Source of the DNA: CAWDLX01 sp963753485
GTDB taxonomy: Bacteria; Actinomycetota; Actinomycetes; Mycobacteriales; Micromonosporaceae
Assembly (NCBI GenBank): GCA_963753485.1
Contig: CAVWCL010000012.1
Span: 62,001-126,000 of the forward strand
DNA: 64,000 bases
Direction: 5' to 3'
The notes beneath the pieces are model-generated. The model was given only the letters and a program-made list of their open reading frames with translations, searched no databases and was not told the DNA's origin. The position numbers and the translations under genes were made by a program. Shown piece after piece: positions 1-8,025 of this stretch (the stretch's first letter is position 1; the number at the start of each line of letters is the position of its first letter).

Positions 1-201
1 GTGGCGAGCTGCCCGACCGACCGCGACATCGAGATGGTCCTCAAGACCGGCGGGGCGGGGCTCGCCTTCGGCAGCGACTACCCGCACGGGTGCAGCTCGC
101 TTGACCCGGTCGCTGACATGCGATCGGTCGTCGACGGAAGCCTGGACGACGAGCAGCGCGCCGAGTTCTTCGGCGGACGGCTGGCTCGCCTGCTGGACTG
201 A
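1..201 (+). CDS. Amidohydrolase family 2, C-terminal fragment (cut by window edge)
   Basis: The frame is open from the first base, so the gene begins outside the window and the GTG at base 1 is not necessarily its start. The visible 66 residues contain the C-terminal metal-site signature GSDYPH, typical of ACMSD-like amidohydrolases (TIM-barrel metal-dependent hydrolases or decarboxylases), followed by the usual closing helices. A complete relative lies at 5054-6313, also with a DYPH motif, so the cluster appears to carry two such enzymes. The substrate cannot be inferred. Confidence 0.7.
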   Translation: MASCPTDRDIEMVLKTGGAGLAFGSDYPHGCSSLDPVADMRSVVDGSLDDEQRAEFFGGRLARLLD

Positions 202-239
202 ACACCGGCCGCCGCCGCCCGCCGGCCACGTCAAACCGG

Positions 240-1154
240 TCACGCCACGCCAAAGATGCCGGTCAGTCGCTCGACAAGGGCCGGCTTGATCGCGACGTGG
301 TTGGCCCAGCGGAAGTCGTCAAGCCCCGGGTAGTACCGGTCGAATAGCTTGACGTAGCGGGGATAGACCTTCCCCAGGACCATGTCATGGGCGGAGAAGA
401 AGTCGTGGTACGCCTGCAGGCTGCCCCCGCCGGCCAGGGTCAACGGGCCGTACTCGAACTGCACGACGTCGACTGCGCCCTCGGCGAAGAGGCGCTCAAA
501 TCCGCGCACCACCTCGAACTCAGCACCCTCGACGTCGATCTTCAGGTAATCGATGTGCGTGACGCCGACCCGTGCGCAGTAGTCGTCGCCCCGCTCCACC
601 TTCACGTCGAAGGTCGCGCTCGCCTCACCGGTGTACTGCCACACCGCGGGAACGAGCGAGGACATGGTCGGATAGGCGCCAACGAAGCGACCGGTCAGTG
701 TGGTGTCCCCGGACCAGAGCCCGATGCGGTTCACGACCACACCAGGGGCGCCGGCGAGGCTCTCCGCCAACTGGCGGTGAAGGTGCTCGACCACCTCGAA
801 GCAGTGCACCTCCGCATTGCCGTTCAGGCGCAGGGCGAGGGTGGCCCACTGCCCCGCGAAGGAACCGACGTCGAAGGCGACGAAGCGCTCGGGGTGTAGC
901 GCCGCCACCGAGGCCAGGAACCGCCGCTCGCCGTTCAGGTCGAGGTCCCAGTCCTCATTCTCGAAGGCCGACAGGTACATCTGGGCCATCGTCGAGGCCA
1001 GACGCAGCAGGCGATTGCGGCGATGGCGGGCGATGAAGCGGGCGACCCGGCCGGGCGCGACGCCGACGATCGCCTCGCGTCGACCTCGTCGCGCCGAGGC
1101 CGCGGTCCGGGCAACCGGGGCCCATCTCTTCTGCGTCACAGCGTCCGCCACCAA
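240..1154 (-). CDS. FkbM family SAM-dependent methyltransferase
   Basis: A 304-residue protein with a class I methyltransferase fold of the FkbM type: the SAM-binding loop reads AFDVGSFAGQWA (about residues 93-104) and the family hallmark DYLKIDVEGAEFEVVRG lies near residue 200. FkbM enzymes usually O-methylate sugars or polyketides. It is the last gene of a tightly packed leftward operon (kinase, HAD, epimerase, unknown, FkbM). The start is either TTG at 1154 or the next codon, GTG at 1151; both overlap the end of the upstream gene, which suggests translational coupling. The family assignment is secure; the substrate is unknown. Confidence 0.85.
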   Translation of the reverse strand: MVADAVTQKRWAPVARTAASARRGRREAIVGVAPGRVARFIARHRRNRLLRLASTMAQMYLSAFENEDWDLDLNGERRFLASVAALHPERFVAFDVGSFAGQWATLALRLNGNAEVHCFEVVEHLHRQLAESLAGAPGVVVNRIGLWSGDTTLTGRFVGAYPTMSSLVPAVWQYTGEASATFDVKVERGDDYCARVGVTHIDYLKIDVEGAEFEVVRGFERLFAEGAVDVVQFEYGPLTLAGGGSLQAYHDFFSAHDMVLGKVYPRYVKLFDRYYPGLDDFRWANHVAIKPALVERLTGIFGVA

Positions 1155-1777
1155 CGAATCGGTTCATCGCCCTGCTTGAGCGGCTTCACCAGCTTGAGCT
1201 CCTCGGCCGGGTCCTGCGTGATGTAAGCGAAGTAGTCGATGCCGGCCCGGGTGAAGATGGACTTCACGCGGTCGGAGAGCTGCTTCTTCTCCGCCAGGCT
1301 CATCCGCTGCATGTTGATCTTGCGAAACGAGCTGAGAAACTGGATGACCACGAACGCCGACGCGGTGGCGCTGCGTCGCGGATGCGACTGTCCATAAAAG
1401 GGGCAGAGGGTGAAGATGAACAGTCGTTTGTCGTCGATCCACGCGACCCATCCGGTCTCACCCGAGTCGTCCGGGCCCGGAATGCCTTGCGGCCCAAGCA
1501 GTCCACGGACGAAAAGTGCCGCCGCCCGGGTGAACGCGGCCAGGTCGCCGGTGATCGACGGATGGTCGAGCCGGATCGCGAGCATGTCGAGATCCGCGTC
1601 ATCGCCGGCGCGGATGCGCTCGCGAACCAAGGCTCCCATCCGCTCCAATACGGGTGTGCCGTGGCGATCGATGAGCTCCGGATCGACATCGATCTGGCGC
1701 CAGACGGTGAGCGGCGCGTAAGGGCAGCGGGTCGCCCTGACCGACTCGCCGAAGGAGCCGTCTGTGACATCAGTCAT
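1136..1777 (-). CDS. Uncharacterised protein, possibly YqcI/YcgG-like
   Basis: A 213-residue soluble protein with an ATG start that overlaps the epimerase stop by eight bases. The central stretch with CPFYGQSHPRRSA, followed by a hydrophobic strand and a helix rich in Q, F and R, resembles the conserved core of YqcI/YcgG proteins, a family without a known reaction that recurs in biosynthetic clusters. I am not certain of that match. The C-terminus is rich in charged helices and ends in EPIRWWRTL. Its position between an epimerase and a methyltransferase suggests a tailoring role (inference). Confidence 0.5.
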   Translation of the reverse strand: MTDVTDGSFGESVRATRCPYAPLTVWRQIDVDPELIDRHGTPVLERMGALVRERIRAGDDADLDMLAIRLDHPSITGDLAAFTRAAALFVRGLLGPQGIPGPDDSGETGWVAWIDDKRLFIFTLCPFYGQSHPRRSATASAFVVIQFLSSFRKINMQRMSLAEKKQLSDRVKSIFTRAGIDYFAYITQDPAEELKLVKPLKQGDEPIRWWRTL

Positions 1778-2741
1778 GGACGCCTACCCGTCCCGGTCGC
1801 CCGTCCAGCGCCGTGATGAGAGCCCACTCAGCCTGCGGGCTCGCCGGACCGACCTGCAGCGGTGGCTGTGCGCGCGCCACGTCCCAGGCGAGCACCTCCC
1901 GGCAGGTCGCCTCGAGCGGCTGGTGCGTCAGGCCGCCGGGGACGCCGGTACGTGAGGACATCCGGTATCCGCCGTCCTGGCTGCCGTCGGCGGGACCCGC
2001 CAGCGGCAGGTCGGCCGGTCCACCCCAGGCGACATCGGCCTCGACCCCGCTGGCCGCGGCGCAGGCGGCGATGAGGTCAGCGAAGGTGATGTCAGGACCG
2101 GCGACGTTGGCGCAGATGTTCGTTCCCGCCCTGGCACAGCTGAGCACAGCGGCGGCCATGTCACGGGCGTGCAACAGCTGCAGCGGTTGCTCCGCCCGCG
2201 GCGGCCCCAGGATCCGGCCGCCCCGGCTCACCCGGCGGACCCAGTAGGTCAGCCGGTCGGTGTAGTCGCCCACGCCGACGACCACGCCGAGACGCAGGAT
2301 GGAGAGGCTGGGCAGCAGGCACCGCAGGGCCTGCTCGCACGCCACCTTCAGCCCCGCGTAGTGCGTCGCGAGGTCGTGGCCGTCCGAGTCGTGCGGTGGG
2401 ACAAGTGCAGAGTCCTCGGTCAGGGGACGCGACATGTCCGCATAGACCGCACCAGTGGAGACGAAGCAGTAATGCGCGATCCGTGGGCCGAGGACCGAGG
2501 CGGTGCGTGCCACGTCCACTGCGGCGTAGCCGCAGGTGTCGACGACCGCATCCCACTCACCCTCCGCCAGCTGGGCCACGTCCTGCGTGCGGCGGTCGCC
2601 GATGACGTGCGTCACCGGTGCGCCGACACCTCCGCCGGTCAGACCGCGATTGAAGACAGTGACATCGTGCCCCGCCCGGACCGCACTGTCGACAATGTAC
2701 CGCCCGACGAAGCGGGAGCCCCCAAGGACGAGTAACCGGAT
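1770..2741 (-). CDS. NAD-dependent epimerase/dehydratase with probable AUC start
   Basis: Extended short-chain dehydrogenase/reductase of about 323 residues. The first ATG/GTG/TTG in frame is GTG at 2615, but a protein starting there lacks the nucleotide-binding end. The DNA upstream in the same frame encodes RLLVLGGSRFVGRYIV, a textbook Rossmann strand-loop-helix, and contains no canonical start before the TAG of the preceding gene. A strong Shine-Dalgarno AGGAGG lies five bases before an ATC at 2741, giving (M)RLLVLGG. I therefore place the start at ATC. Downstream are STGAVY and a YAGLK segment (YxxxK catalytic pair). It probably acts on a nucleotide sugar or a similar polyol. Confidence 0.8.
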   Translation of the reverse strand: MRLLVLGGSRFVGRYIVDSAVRAGHDVTVFNRGLTGGGVGAPVTHVIGDRRTQDVAQLAEGEWDAVVDTCGYAAVDVARTASVLGPRIAHYCFVSTGAVYADMSRPLTEDSALVPPHDSDGHDLATHYAGLKVACEQALRCLLPSLSILRLGVVVGVGDYTDRLTYWVRRVSRGGRILGPPRAEQPLQLLHARDMAAAVLSCARAGTNICANVAGPDITFADLIAACAAASGVEADVAWGGPADLPLAGPADGSQDGGYRMSSRTGVPGGLTHQPLEATCREVLAWDVARAQPPLQVGPASPQAEWALITALDGRPGRVGVHD

Positions 2742-2750
2742 CGTGGCCTC

Positions 2751-3464
2751 CTACACTAGGTCCAGCAGGTCTTTCAGGTCGGCGAGGTGGTCGTGGTCGC
2801 CGTGGTTGCAGACCGCGAACGGGTCGAAGTGCCACGGCACCAGGCCCGCCGCACGGGCCCCGTCGACGTCGTAGAGGCGGGAGTCACCCACGTAGAGCGA
2901 GCGGTCCGCCGAGACGCCCAAGGCGTCGACCGCGATCGCGAAGAATGCCGGATCGGGCTTGGCCACCCCGACGATGGTGGAGTCGAATATCGCATCCACC
3001 GCGACGCCAGGCCCCGGCCCGACCTGGCTCAGTCCCATGGTGACGAGCTTCTCCTCAGCGGTTCCATCGGAGTTGCTGACGAACGCGACCCTCACCGCTG
3101 TCGCGGTGAGCATGCGAATCGCCTCGAAGGAACCGGGAATGGGCCAGCGCCACAGGTCCAGGTCGCGCAGTCGCCGGGCGCGGGTGAGCACATCGCGCAG
3201 CCGCTCCCGTTCGCTACCGCCGAGCCCCAGGCCGTCGAGCACGCCTTCCACGTAGCCATGGGCCCAGGCTCCGGGCCGGTTGCCGAAGTCGTCCAGGGCG
3301 GCCACCCCGACGTAGTGCGCCCGGAAGAAGTCGTCCTGGCGCAGTGCGAAATCGGCATCGCTGAACTCGTTGTGCAGCACGACCACATCGGGGATCAGCA
3401 TCACGCCACCGATGTCGAGCAGGATGGCGTCGACAGCACCCGCCCGATGTCTGTGCCCCGTCAC
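2751..3464 (-). CDS. HAD-superfamily hydrolase
   Basis: Phosphatase-like protein of about 237 residues. HAD motif I is LLDIGGVM, with the nucleophile Asp and Gly in place of the usual second Asp, as in the epoxide-hydrolase-like subgroup. Motif II is FVSNSDG, motif III is the Lys of VAKPDP, and motif IV is GDSRLYDVDG. I prefer GTG 3464 (preceded by GGCGGA) over TTG 3500, which has no visible ribosome site. The gene lies 41 bases after the P-loop kinase and is followed immediately by the epimerase. A kinase and phosphatase pair next to an epimerase suggests handling of a phosphorylated sugar-like intermediate (inference). Confidence 0.8.
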   Translation of the reverse strand: MTGHRHRAGAVDAILLDIGGVMLIPDVVVLHNEFSDADFALRQDDFFRAHYVGVAALDDFGNRPGAWAHGYVEGVLDGLGLGGSERERLRDVLTRARRLRDLDLWRWPIPGSFEAIRMLTATAVRVAFVSNSDGTAEEKLVTMGLSQVGPGPGVAVDAIFDSTIVGVAKPDPAFFAIAVDALGVSADRSLYVGDSRLYDVDGARAAGLVPWHFDPFAVCNHGDHDHLADLKDLLDLV

Positions 3465-3505
3465 GGATTCCGCCTTTCGCCGGAGGACGTGCCGCTGCAA
3501 GGACT

Positions 3506-4123
3506 CTAGCGCGATCCGGGCCCGCCGGTGGTCCCGAGACGGCCCTCATCGACGCTGCTACAGGCGAATGCGACTATCTCCTCGAGCCCGGGCAGGTAGC
3601 CGTCCGACGTGTCGACGCGCAGCACGGGCTGACCCAGGTCCAGCGGCTCCACGAACTGCTGACGTCGGGGGTGCATGCGTTGGTGCAAGGCCCTCACCTC
3701 GGCCGCGGTCAACCCGTCCGAATCCGCCAGGCGGCGCAGCCACCGCGCCTCGGCCTGCGCGGTGAGGCAATGGACGTTGCGTACCGAGGCTTTCGGCATC
3801 AGGCGGGGGCCGATGACCACATCGCACTGGCCGCGCCAGGTAGTCTGGTCGGCGATCACGCTGACACCCGCGACCAGAAGGGTCTCCAGCATCGTCCAGT
3901 ACGTCGCCCAGCCGCGGGCGTGGTTCGAGGTGTCCTCGCGGTCGGTGACGTCGAGTGCTCGGGCCATTTCCGCTTTGCTCACGCGGTACAAGCCGGTTGC
4001 CGCGCTGAGGGCGAGGCTCAGCCGCGTCTTGCCACTTCCGGGCTCGCCGCTGACGAGCAGCAGGATGGGGAGTCGGCGGCCGGCCACGTCGATATCGTAT
4101 CGGCTCAACTGGATGGCAACCAT
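3506..4123 (-). CDS. P-loop kinase-like ATP-binding protein
   Basis: A 205-residue protein with a clear Walker A, VSGEPGSGKTRLS (about residues 25-37), and a later VIADQTTW that fits a Walker B-like strand as found in small-molecule kinases (AAA_33 or zeta-toxin-like fold). The HPRRQQF segment could form the lid. It may phosphorylate a small metabolite; a substrate cannot be named. It is the first gene of the five-gene leftward operon and is divergent from the methyltransferase at 4192, leaving about 70 bases for both promoters. Confidence 0.7.
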   Translation of the reverse strand: MVAIQLSRYDIDVAGRRLPILLLVSGEPGSGKTRLSLALSAATGLYRVSKAEMARALDVTDREDTSNHARGWATYWTMLETLLVAGVSVIADQTTWRGQCDVVIGPRLMPKASVRNVHCLTAQAEARWLRRLADSDGLTAAEVRALHQRMHPRRQQFVEPLDLGQPVLRVDTSDGYLPGLEEIVAFACSSVDEGRLGTTGGPGSR

Positions 4124-4171
4124 CGCGCTGGGGCGACCGGCCGGACAACGTGATACTTCAGGAGCGATAGC

Positions 4172-4195
4172 ATGGTCGGGTGTCCAGTTCGATGA
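4172..4195 (+). other. Seven-codon leader ORF overlapping the methyltransferase start
   Basis: ATG at 4172 is preceded at good distance by AGGAG (4160-4164) and runs for seven codons (MVGCPVR) to a TGA that overlaps the ATG at 4192 as ATGA. The strong ribosome site therefore serves the mini-ORF, and the methyltransferase could be translated by re-initiation. Alternatively GTG 4180 is the methyltransferase start. Seen in sequence; the function is inferred. Confidence 0.35.
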
Positions 4196-5031
4196 ACGTT
4201 GAGCATCTGCATCAGCTCGTTCCGGTGTACTCCGCCGACGTGTTCCATGGCACCGCTGAGTACTACGCCCGTTTCCGCCCCCGCTATCCGGCGCGGCTGC
4301 TGGACGCGATCGAACGTGCGGTGGGCATCGGCCCCGATGTGCCCGTGCTGGATCTCGCCTGTGGCACCGGCGAGGTGGCGCTGGCGTTCGCCGACCGGGT
4401 CGAAGACGTCTGGGCGATCGATCTAGAACCCGAGATGGTCGCCGAGGGCCAGCGCCAGGCCCAGCTACGGGGAATCCTCCGGATCCACTGGTTGACCGGT
4501 CGGGCCGAGGCGGCGGACCTTCCCACGGACCACTTCGGGATGGTGGCCGTAGCCCGCGCCTTCCACCGGCTGAACCGCCCTCTGATCGCCGAGCACAGCC
4601 TAAGGTGGCTGCGCGCGGGTGGGTGCTTCATCGACATGGGCGCCGACACCTCCGGTCTGTTCAAGCCCAGCACGCCCTGGCTCGCGGCCGCGGGCGAGGT
4701 GTACGAACGCCACCTTCCGCGGGCCCACAAGTCGCGCCAGGAGGTGACATCGTCGGGCTCGCCGGACCAGCCGATGACCACGAGCCAGGCGGTTCTGGTC
4801 GACGCCGGCTTCGTCGACGTGGCCAAGCACGAGTTCGATGTGCCGTACGTGTGGGAGATCGACCAGTTCATCGGCTACCTCTGCTCGACGTCCTACGCCT
4901 CGCAGGAGTTCTGGGGAAAGGGTTGGGACAGCTTCGAGGCCGACCTGCGTGAGACCCTGGCCCAGTTCGCCGCCGAGGGCGTGCTGCACGAGACCCTCAG
5001 CGCGTACTACGTGATCGGCCGCAAGCCGTAG
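4192..5031 (+). CDS. Class I SAM-dependent methyltransferase (copy 1 of a tandem pair)
   Basis: About 279 residues with methyltransferase motif I LDLACGTGEVAL and an acidic strand-2 end in AIDLEPEM. The N-terminal GTAEYYARFRPRYP is typical of the YafE/methyltransferase-11 group. The start at ATG 4192 is chosen because the paralogue at 6459 also begins just before the conserved HQLVP; GTG 4180 is an alternative. The two copies are closely related along their whole length (about two thirds identical by eye), with a divergent amidohydrolase between them, so the locus arose by duplication. Confidence 0.85.
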   Translation: MNVEHLHQLVPVYSADVFHGTAEYYARFRPRYPARLLDAIERAVGIGPDVPVLDLACGTGEVALAFADRVEDVWAIDLEPEMVAEGQRQAQLRGILRIHWLTGRAEAADLPTDHFGMVAVARAFHRLNRPLIAEHSLRWLRAGGCFIDMGADTSGLFKPSTPWLAAAGEVYERHLPRAHKSRQEVTSSGSPDQPMTTSQAVLVDAGFVDVAKHEFDVPYVWEIDQFIGYLCSTSYASQEFWGKGWDSFEADLRETLAQFAAEGVLHETLSAYYVIGRKP

Positions 5032-5053
5032 GGCCCAGGTCGAGCCGGAGGCG

Positions 5054-6313
5054 TCAGTAGGCGCCGTAGCGGGCCCCGCCCTCGGCCGTGACCATGTCGC
5101 GGAAGGCCCAACTGCGTGCATCCTCGGGCACGCTCTCCAGCGGCTGAGCCACCATATCCGGCTCCGGGCCGATCTCGGCGGCAATGCTCGCCAGCACAGC
5201 CTCGTCGAGGCGGTAGCAGCGCACGGCGTTGGTACCCAGGATCATGCGCGCCTCAGCTACCGGGATGTCGTGGAACGTGGCCCGCATCGCCTCGGCGGTG
5301 TGCGGCCACGTGCCCTCCAGATGCGGGTAGTCGCGGCCCCACGTGTAGGTCTCGATGCCGACCTCCTCGCGCGCCGCCAGCTCGAAGTGGGCCAGGAAGC
5401 TGCCGCCGATGAAACAGTGACGGCGCCAGTACGTGCTCGGCAGCTGCGGAAGCTGGGCCCGCAGGTCACTGTTGAGCGGGTTCAGGTAGATCGCATCCAG
5501 CTCGCGCAGTGTCTGCGGAACCCAGTACCCGCGCTGTTCGTTGAGGACGAGGCGCAGCTTCGGGTGCCGCTCGAAGACCCCCCCGAAGATCATCATCGGT
5601 ACCGGCATCCGGCCGACGAACGGGCTCTCGGACCAGTACAGGGCCCGCCGGGCCACGCCCGCCTCGGCGAACTCGTGCAGACCCCCGCCCGAGTGGCAGT
5701 TGAGCGAGAGGTCCGCGTCCTCGACCGCCGACCAGAATGGTTCCCACACCGGATTGTCATAGGTGGGCATGCCCGTACGCGGCGCCGCGAGATTGATCGC
5801 CGAGAGACCCGCCCCGGACGCCCACGCCACCCCGGCTACGGCGGCCTCGATGTCCCAGTACGGGATCTCGGCGACGCCCAGCAGCCGTTGCGGCGCAACG
5901 GAACAGAAGTCGGCGAGCCACCGGTTGAACATGCGCTTTCCCGCCGCCTGGTGGTCGAGGTCCCAGGAGCGGCCGACCGCGTCGCCGAGCACCACATTGA
6001 CGAACGGGACGTAGCCGCGGGAGCGCAGGTGATGGTTGTTGCCGTGGAACAAGACCTCCGCGGCGACGCCGTCGGCATCCATGTTGCGCAGGCGTTCGTG
6101 TGGGTTGTTGACTCCGATGTCGTCGGCCTGGCTCGCCGCGACGCCGTCGTCCTTTGCGGCGCCCCAGGATCCGGTGACGCTGTCGATGAGGGCGTTGATC
6201 TCGGCGATGTACTGATCGAGGTCGCTGGCGAGGGCGGCTTCGCAGTGCTCGCGGAAGACCTCCATCTCAGGCCCGACATGAGAATCTGTGGACACCACAA
6301 CATATCGGTCCAT
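5054..6313 (-). CDS. Amidohydrolase family 2 metal-dependent hydrolase
   Basis: A 419-residue protein starting at MDRYVVVSTDSHVGPEM; the STDSHV strand supplies the first metal ligands. The middle holds NCHSGGG (a metal His on a central strand) and the C-terminal part has WGRDYPHLEGTWPH, where family members usually read GSDYPH. The family (ACMSD-like) hydrolyses or decarboxylates cyclic or aromatic acids. ATG 6313 is preceded by GGAGGA; an in-frame extension to 6391 would overlap the divergent promoter. It is encoded convergently to methyltransferase copy 1 and divergently from copy 2. Confidence 0.85.
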   Translation of the reverse strand: MDRYVVVSTDSHVGPEMEVFREHCEAALASDLDQYIAEINALIDSVTGSWGAAKDDGVAASQADDIGVNNPHERLRNMDADGVAAEVLFHGNNHHLRSRGYVPFVNVVLGDAVGRSWDLDHQAAGKRMFNRWLADFCSVAPQRLLGVAEIPYWDIEAAVAGVAWASGAGLSAINLAAPRTGMPTYDNPVWEPFWSAVEDADLSLNCHSGGGLHEFAEAGVARRALYWSESPFVGRMPVPMMIFGGVFERHPKLRLVLNEQRGYWVPQTLRELDAIYLNPLNSDLRAQLPQLPSTYWRRHCFIGGSFLAHFELAAREEVGIETYTWGRDYPHLEGTWPHTAEAMRATFHDIPVAEARMILGTNAVRCYRLDEAVLASIAAEIGPEPDMVAQPLESVPEDARSWAFRDMVTAEGGARYGAY

Positions 6314-6458
6314 CGCCACGTATCCTCCCCGATCAAGACCACGTCGGCGCCCGTAGTCTCTCCGAACTCCGGCAGAGGTGTCAACCACCACGCAGCCCGA
6401 ACGCGACCGGTGGGAGTGTCATGGCGGGCCGCGGCCAGGTGTTCGTAGAGTGTCTCGG

Positions 6459-7292
6459 ATGGAGCATGCACATCAACTGGTACCGGAATTCTCGCCGGAC
6501 GTTTTTCGCGGCACGGCTGAGTTCTACGCGCGTTTCCGGCCCCGGTATCCGGTGGTCCTGCTGGACGCCATCGAGCGCGCGGTCAACGTCAGGCCCGACG
6601 TTGCCCTGCTCGACCTGGCCTGCGGCACCGGGGATGTGGCGCTGAACTTCGTCGACCGGATCGCCGACATCTGGGCGATCGACCTGGAACCGGAGATGGT
6701 CGAGACGGGTCGCCGCCTGGCTCAGGAACGAGGGATTGGTCGAATTCACTGGCTCACCGGCCGGGCCGAGGACGCGGATCTCCCAGAAGATCATTTTGGG
6801 ATGCTGACCATCGGTCGGGCGTTCCACCGTTTGAACCGTCCGTTGATCGCGCAGCGCGCGCTGGGCTGGCTGCGACCTCGCGGTTGTTTCATCGATCTGG
6901 GCGCCGGTTACTCCGGCCTCTTCGAGCCGGACGAGCCGTGGCTGGCGGCGGCGGGCGAGGTGTACCAGCGCTGGCTGCCCCGAGCCCACAAGTCACCGGC
7001 CGAGGTGAGCTCCTCCTCGGCGCCGGACCAGCCGAAGGCGACCACACCGACCGTCCTCACCGATGCCGGGTTCATCGACGTCGCCAAACACGAGTTCGAG
7101 GTACCCTACGTGCGCGAGATCGACCAGTACCTCGGGTACCTGATGTCGACCTCCTACTCGTCACGTGAATTCTGGGGGGAAGCGTGGCCGGGATTCGAGG
7201 CGGACCTGCGCAAGACGCTGGCGACGGTAGCGCCCACGGGCGTACTGATCGGGAACATCAGCGCCTACTTCGTGATCGGGCGCCGGCCCTAG
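6459..7292 (+). CDS. Class I SAM-dependent methyltransferase (copy 2 of a tandem pair)
   Basis: About 277 residues, clearly paralogous to the protein at 4192: both share HQLVP, FRPRYP, LDLACGTG, AIDLEPEMV, HWLTGRAE, AFHRLNRPLIA and FxVPYVxEIDQ. Motif I is LDLACGTGDVAL. The ATG at 6459 is chosen because it matches the start of copy 1; the frame is open further back to 6378, but that would overlap the divergent amidohydrolase. Two near copies suggest two methylations at related positions or a recent duplication (inference). Confidence 0.85.
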   Translation: MEHAHQLVPEFSPDVFRGTAEFYARFRPRYPVVLLDAIERAVNVRPDVALLDLACGTGDVALNFVDRIADIWAIDLEPEMVETGRRLAQERGIGRIHWLTGRAEDADLPEDHFGMLTIGRAFHRLNRPLIAQRALGWLRPRGCFIDLGAGYSGLFEPDEPWLAAAGEVYQRWLPRAHKSPAEVSSSSAPDQPKATTPTVLTDAGFIDVAKHEFEVPYVREIDQYLGYLMSTSYSSREFWGEAWPGFEADLRKTLATVAPTGVLIGNISAYFVIGRRP

Positions 7293-7297
7293 CCGAT

Positions 7298-7981
7298 ACG
7301 CCGGGTACCTTCGTCTTCATCCACGGACCGAAGTCCGATCCCTGGTACTGGCATCGGGTCCTGCCCCTCGTCGTCGACGCGGGCCGCCGGGCGGTCGCGG
7401 TCGAGCTGCCGATCGAGGATCCGGACAAGGGGCTGGCTGACTACGCCGCGTCCGTAGCCAAACAGGCGGCCGGCCTGGTCGGCCTGACCCTGGTGACCCA
7501 CTCGATGTCAGCCTTCATCGCACCGATGGTCGCCGATCTCATCGACGTACAGGAGATCGTTCTGGTCGCACCGATGATCCCGGTGCCCGGTGAGGCGGCG
7601 CACCAGTGGATGGCGAACACGGGACAGCGCGAAGCCGCGCGCCGGTTCGCGGTCCAGGAAGGGCGTGACCCCGACGTGCCGTTCAGCGTCGCGGAGTTCT
7701 ACCTGCACGACGTGCCCGCCGACGTCGCCGCGGAGTACCCTCGGCACACGCGCAGCCAGGCACTGCGGCCTTTCCACGAACCGTGGCCCCTGGCTCGGTG
7801 GCCGGCGACGCCCACCCGGTGCATCACCGGCCGCCACGACCGCCTCTACCCGTGCGAGTTCCAGCGGCGCGTGGCGGTCGAGCGCCTGGGTCTGGTCCCG
7901 GAAGCGGTCGCGAGCGGTCATCTTTGCGCGCTCAGTGCCCCCGGCGAACTCGCGGCGCGCCTCCTGGACGACCGGTCCTGA
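7298..7981 (+). CDS. Alpha/beta-hydrolase, start codon unclear (possible ACG)
   Basis: Compact alpha/beta hydrolase: the first strand is PGTFVFIHG, the oxyanion region is PKSDPWYWHRV, the nucleophile elbow is VTHSMSAF, and the acid/His end is GRHDRLYP with a late SGH. Relatives start two or three residues before the first strand. That point has no ATG, GTG or TTG; only ACG at 7298 fits. The nearest canonical in-frame codon is GTG 7184, deep inside the methyltransferase gene, and it would add 38 out-of-family residues. Translation may be coupled to the methyltransferase stop six bases upstream. Function: probably an esterase or lactonase-like tailoring enzyme. Confidence 0.7.
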   Translation, partial: TPGTFVFIHGPKSDPWYWHRVLPLVVDAGRRAVAVELPIEDPDKGLADYAASVAKQAAGLVGLTLVTHSMSAFIAPMVADLIDVQEIVLVAPMIPVPGEAAHQWMANTGQREAARRFAVQEGRDPDVPFSVAEFYLHDVPADVAAEYPRHTRSQALRPFHEPWPLARWPATPTRCITGRHDRLYPCEFQRRVAVERLGLVPEAVASGHLCALSAPGELAARLLDDRS

Positions 7982-8025
7982 GTCGGGGCGGCGTGGCGCC
8001 GGCAGCCGCCGGTACCATCTGGACG

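Noticed and set aside
2613..3464. Possible HAD-epimerase fusion by TAG readthrough (both are in the same frame)
   Set aside because: AGGAGG right at the stop with an ATC at ideal spacing gives a simpler explanation as two proteins.
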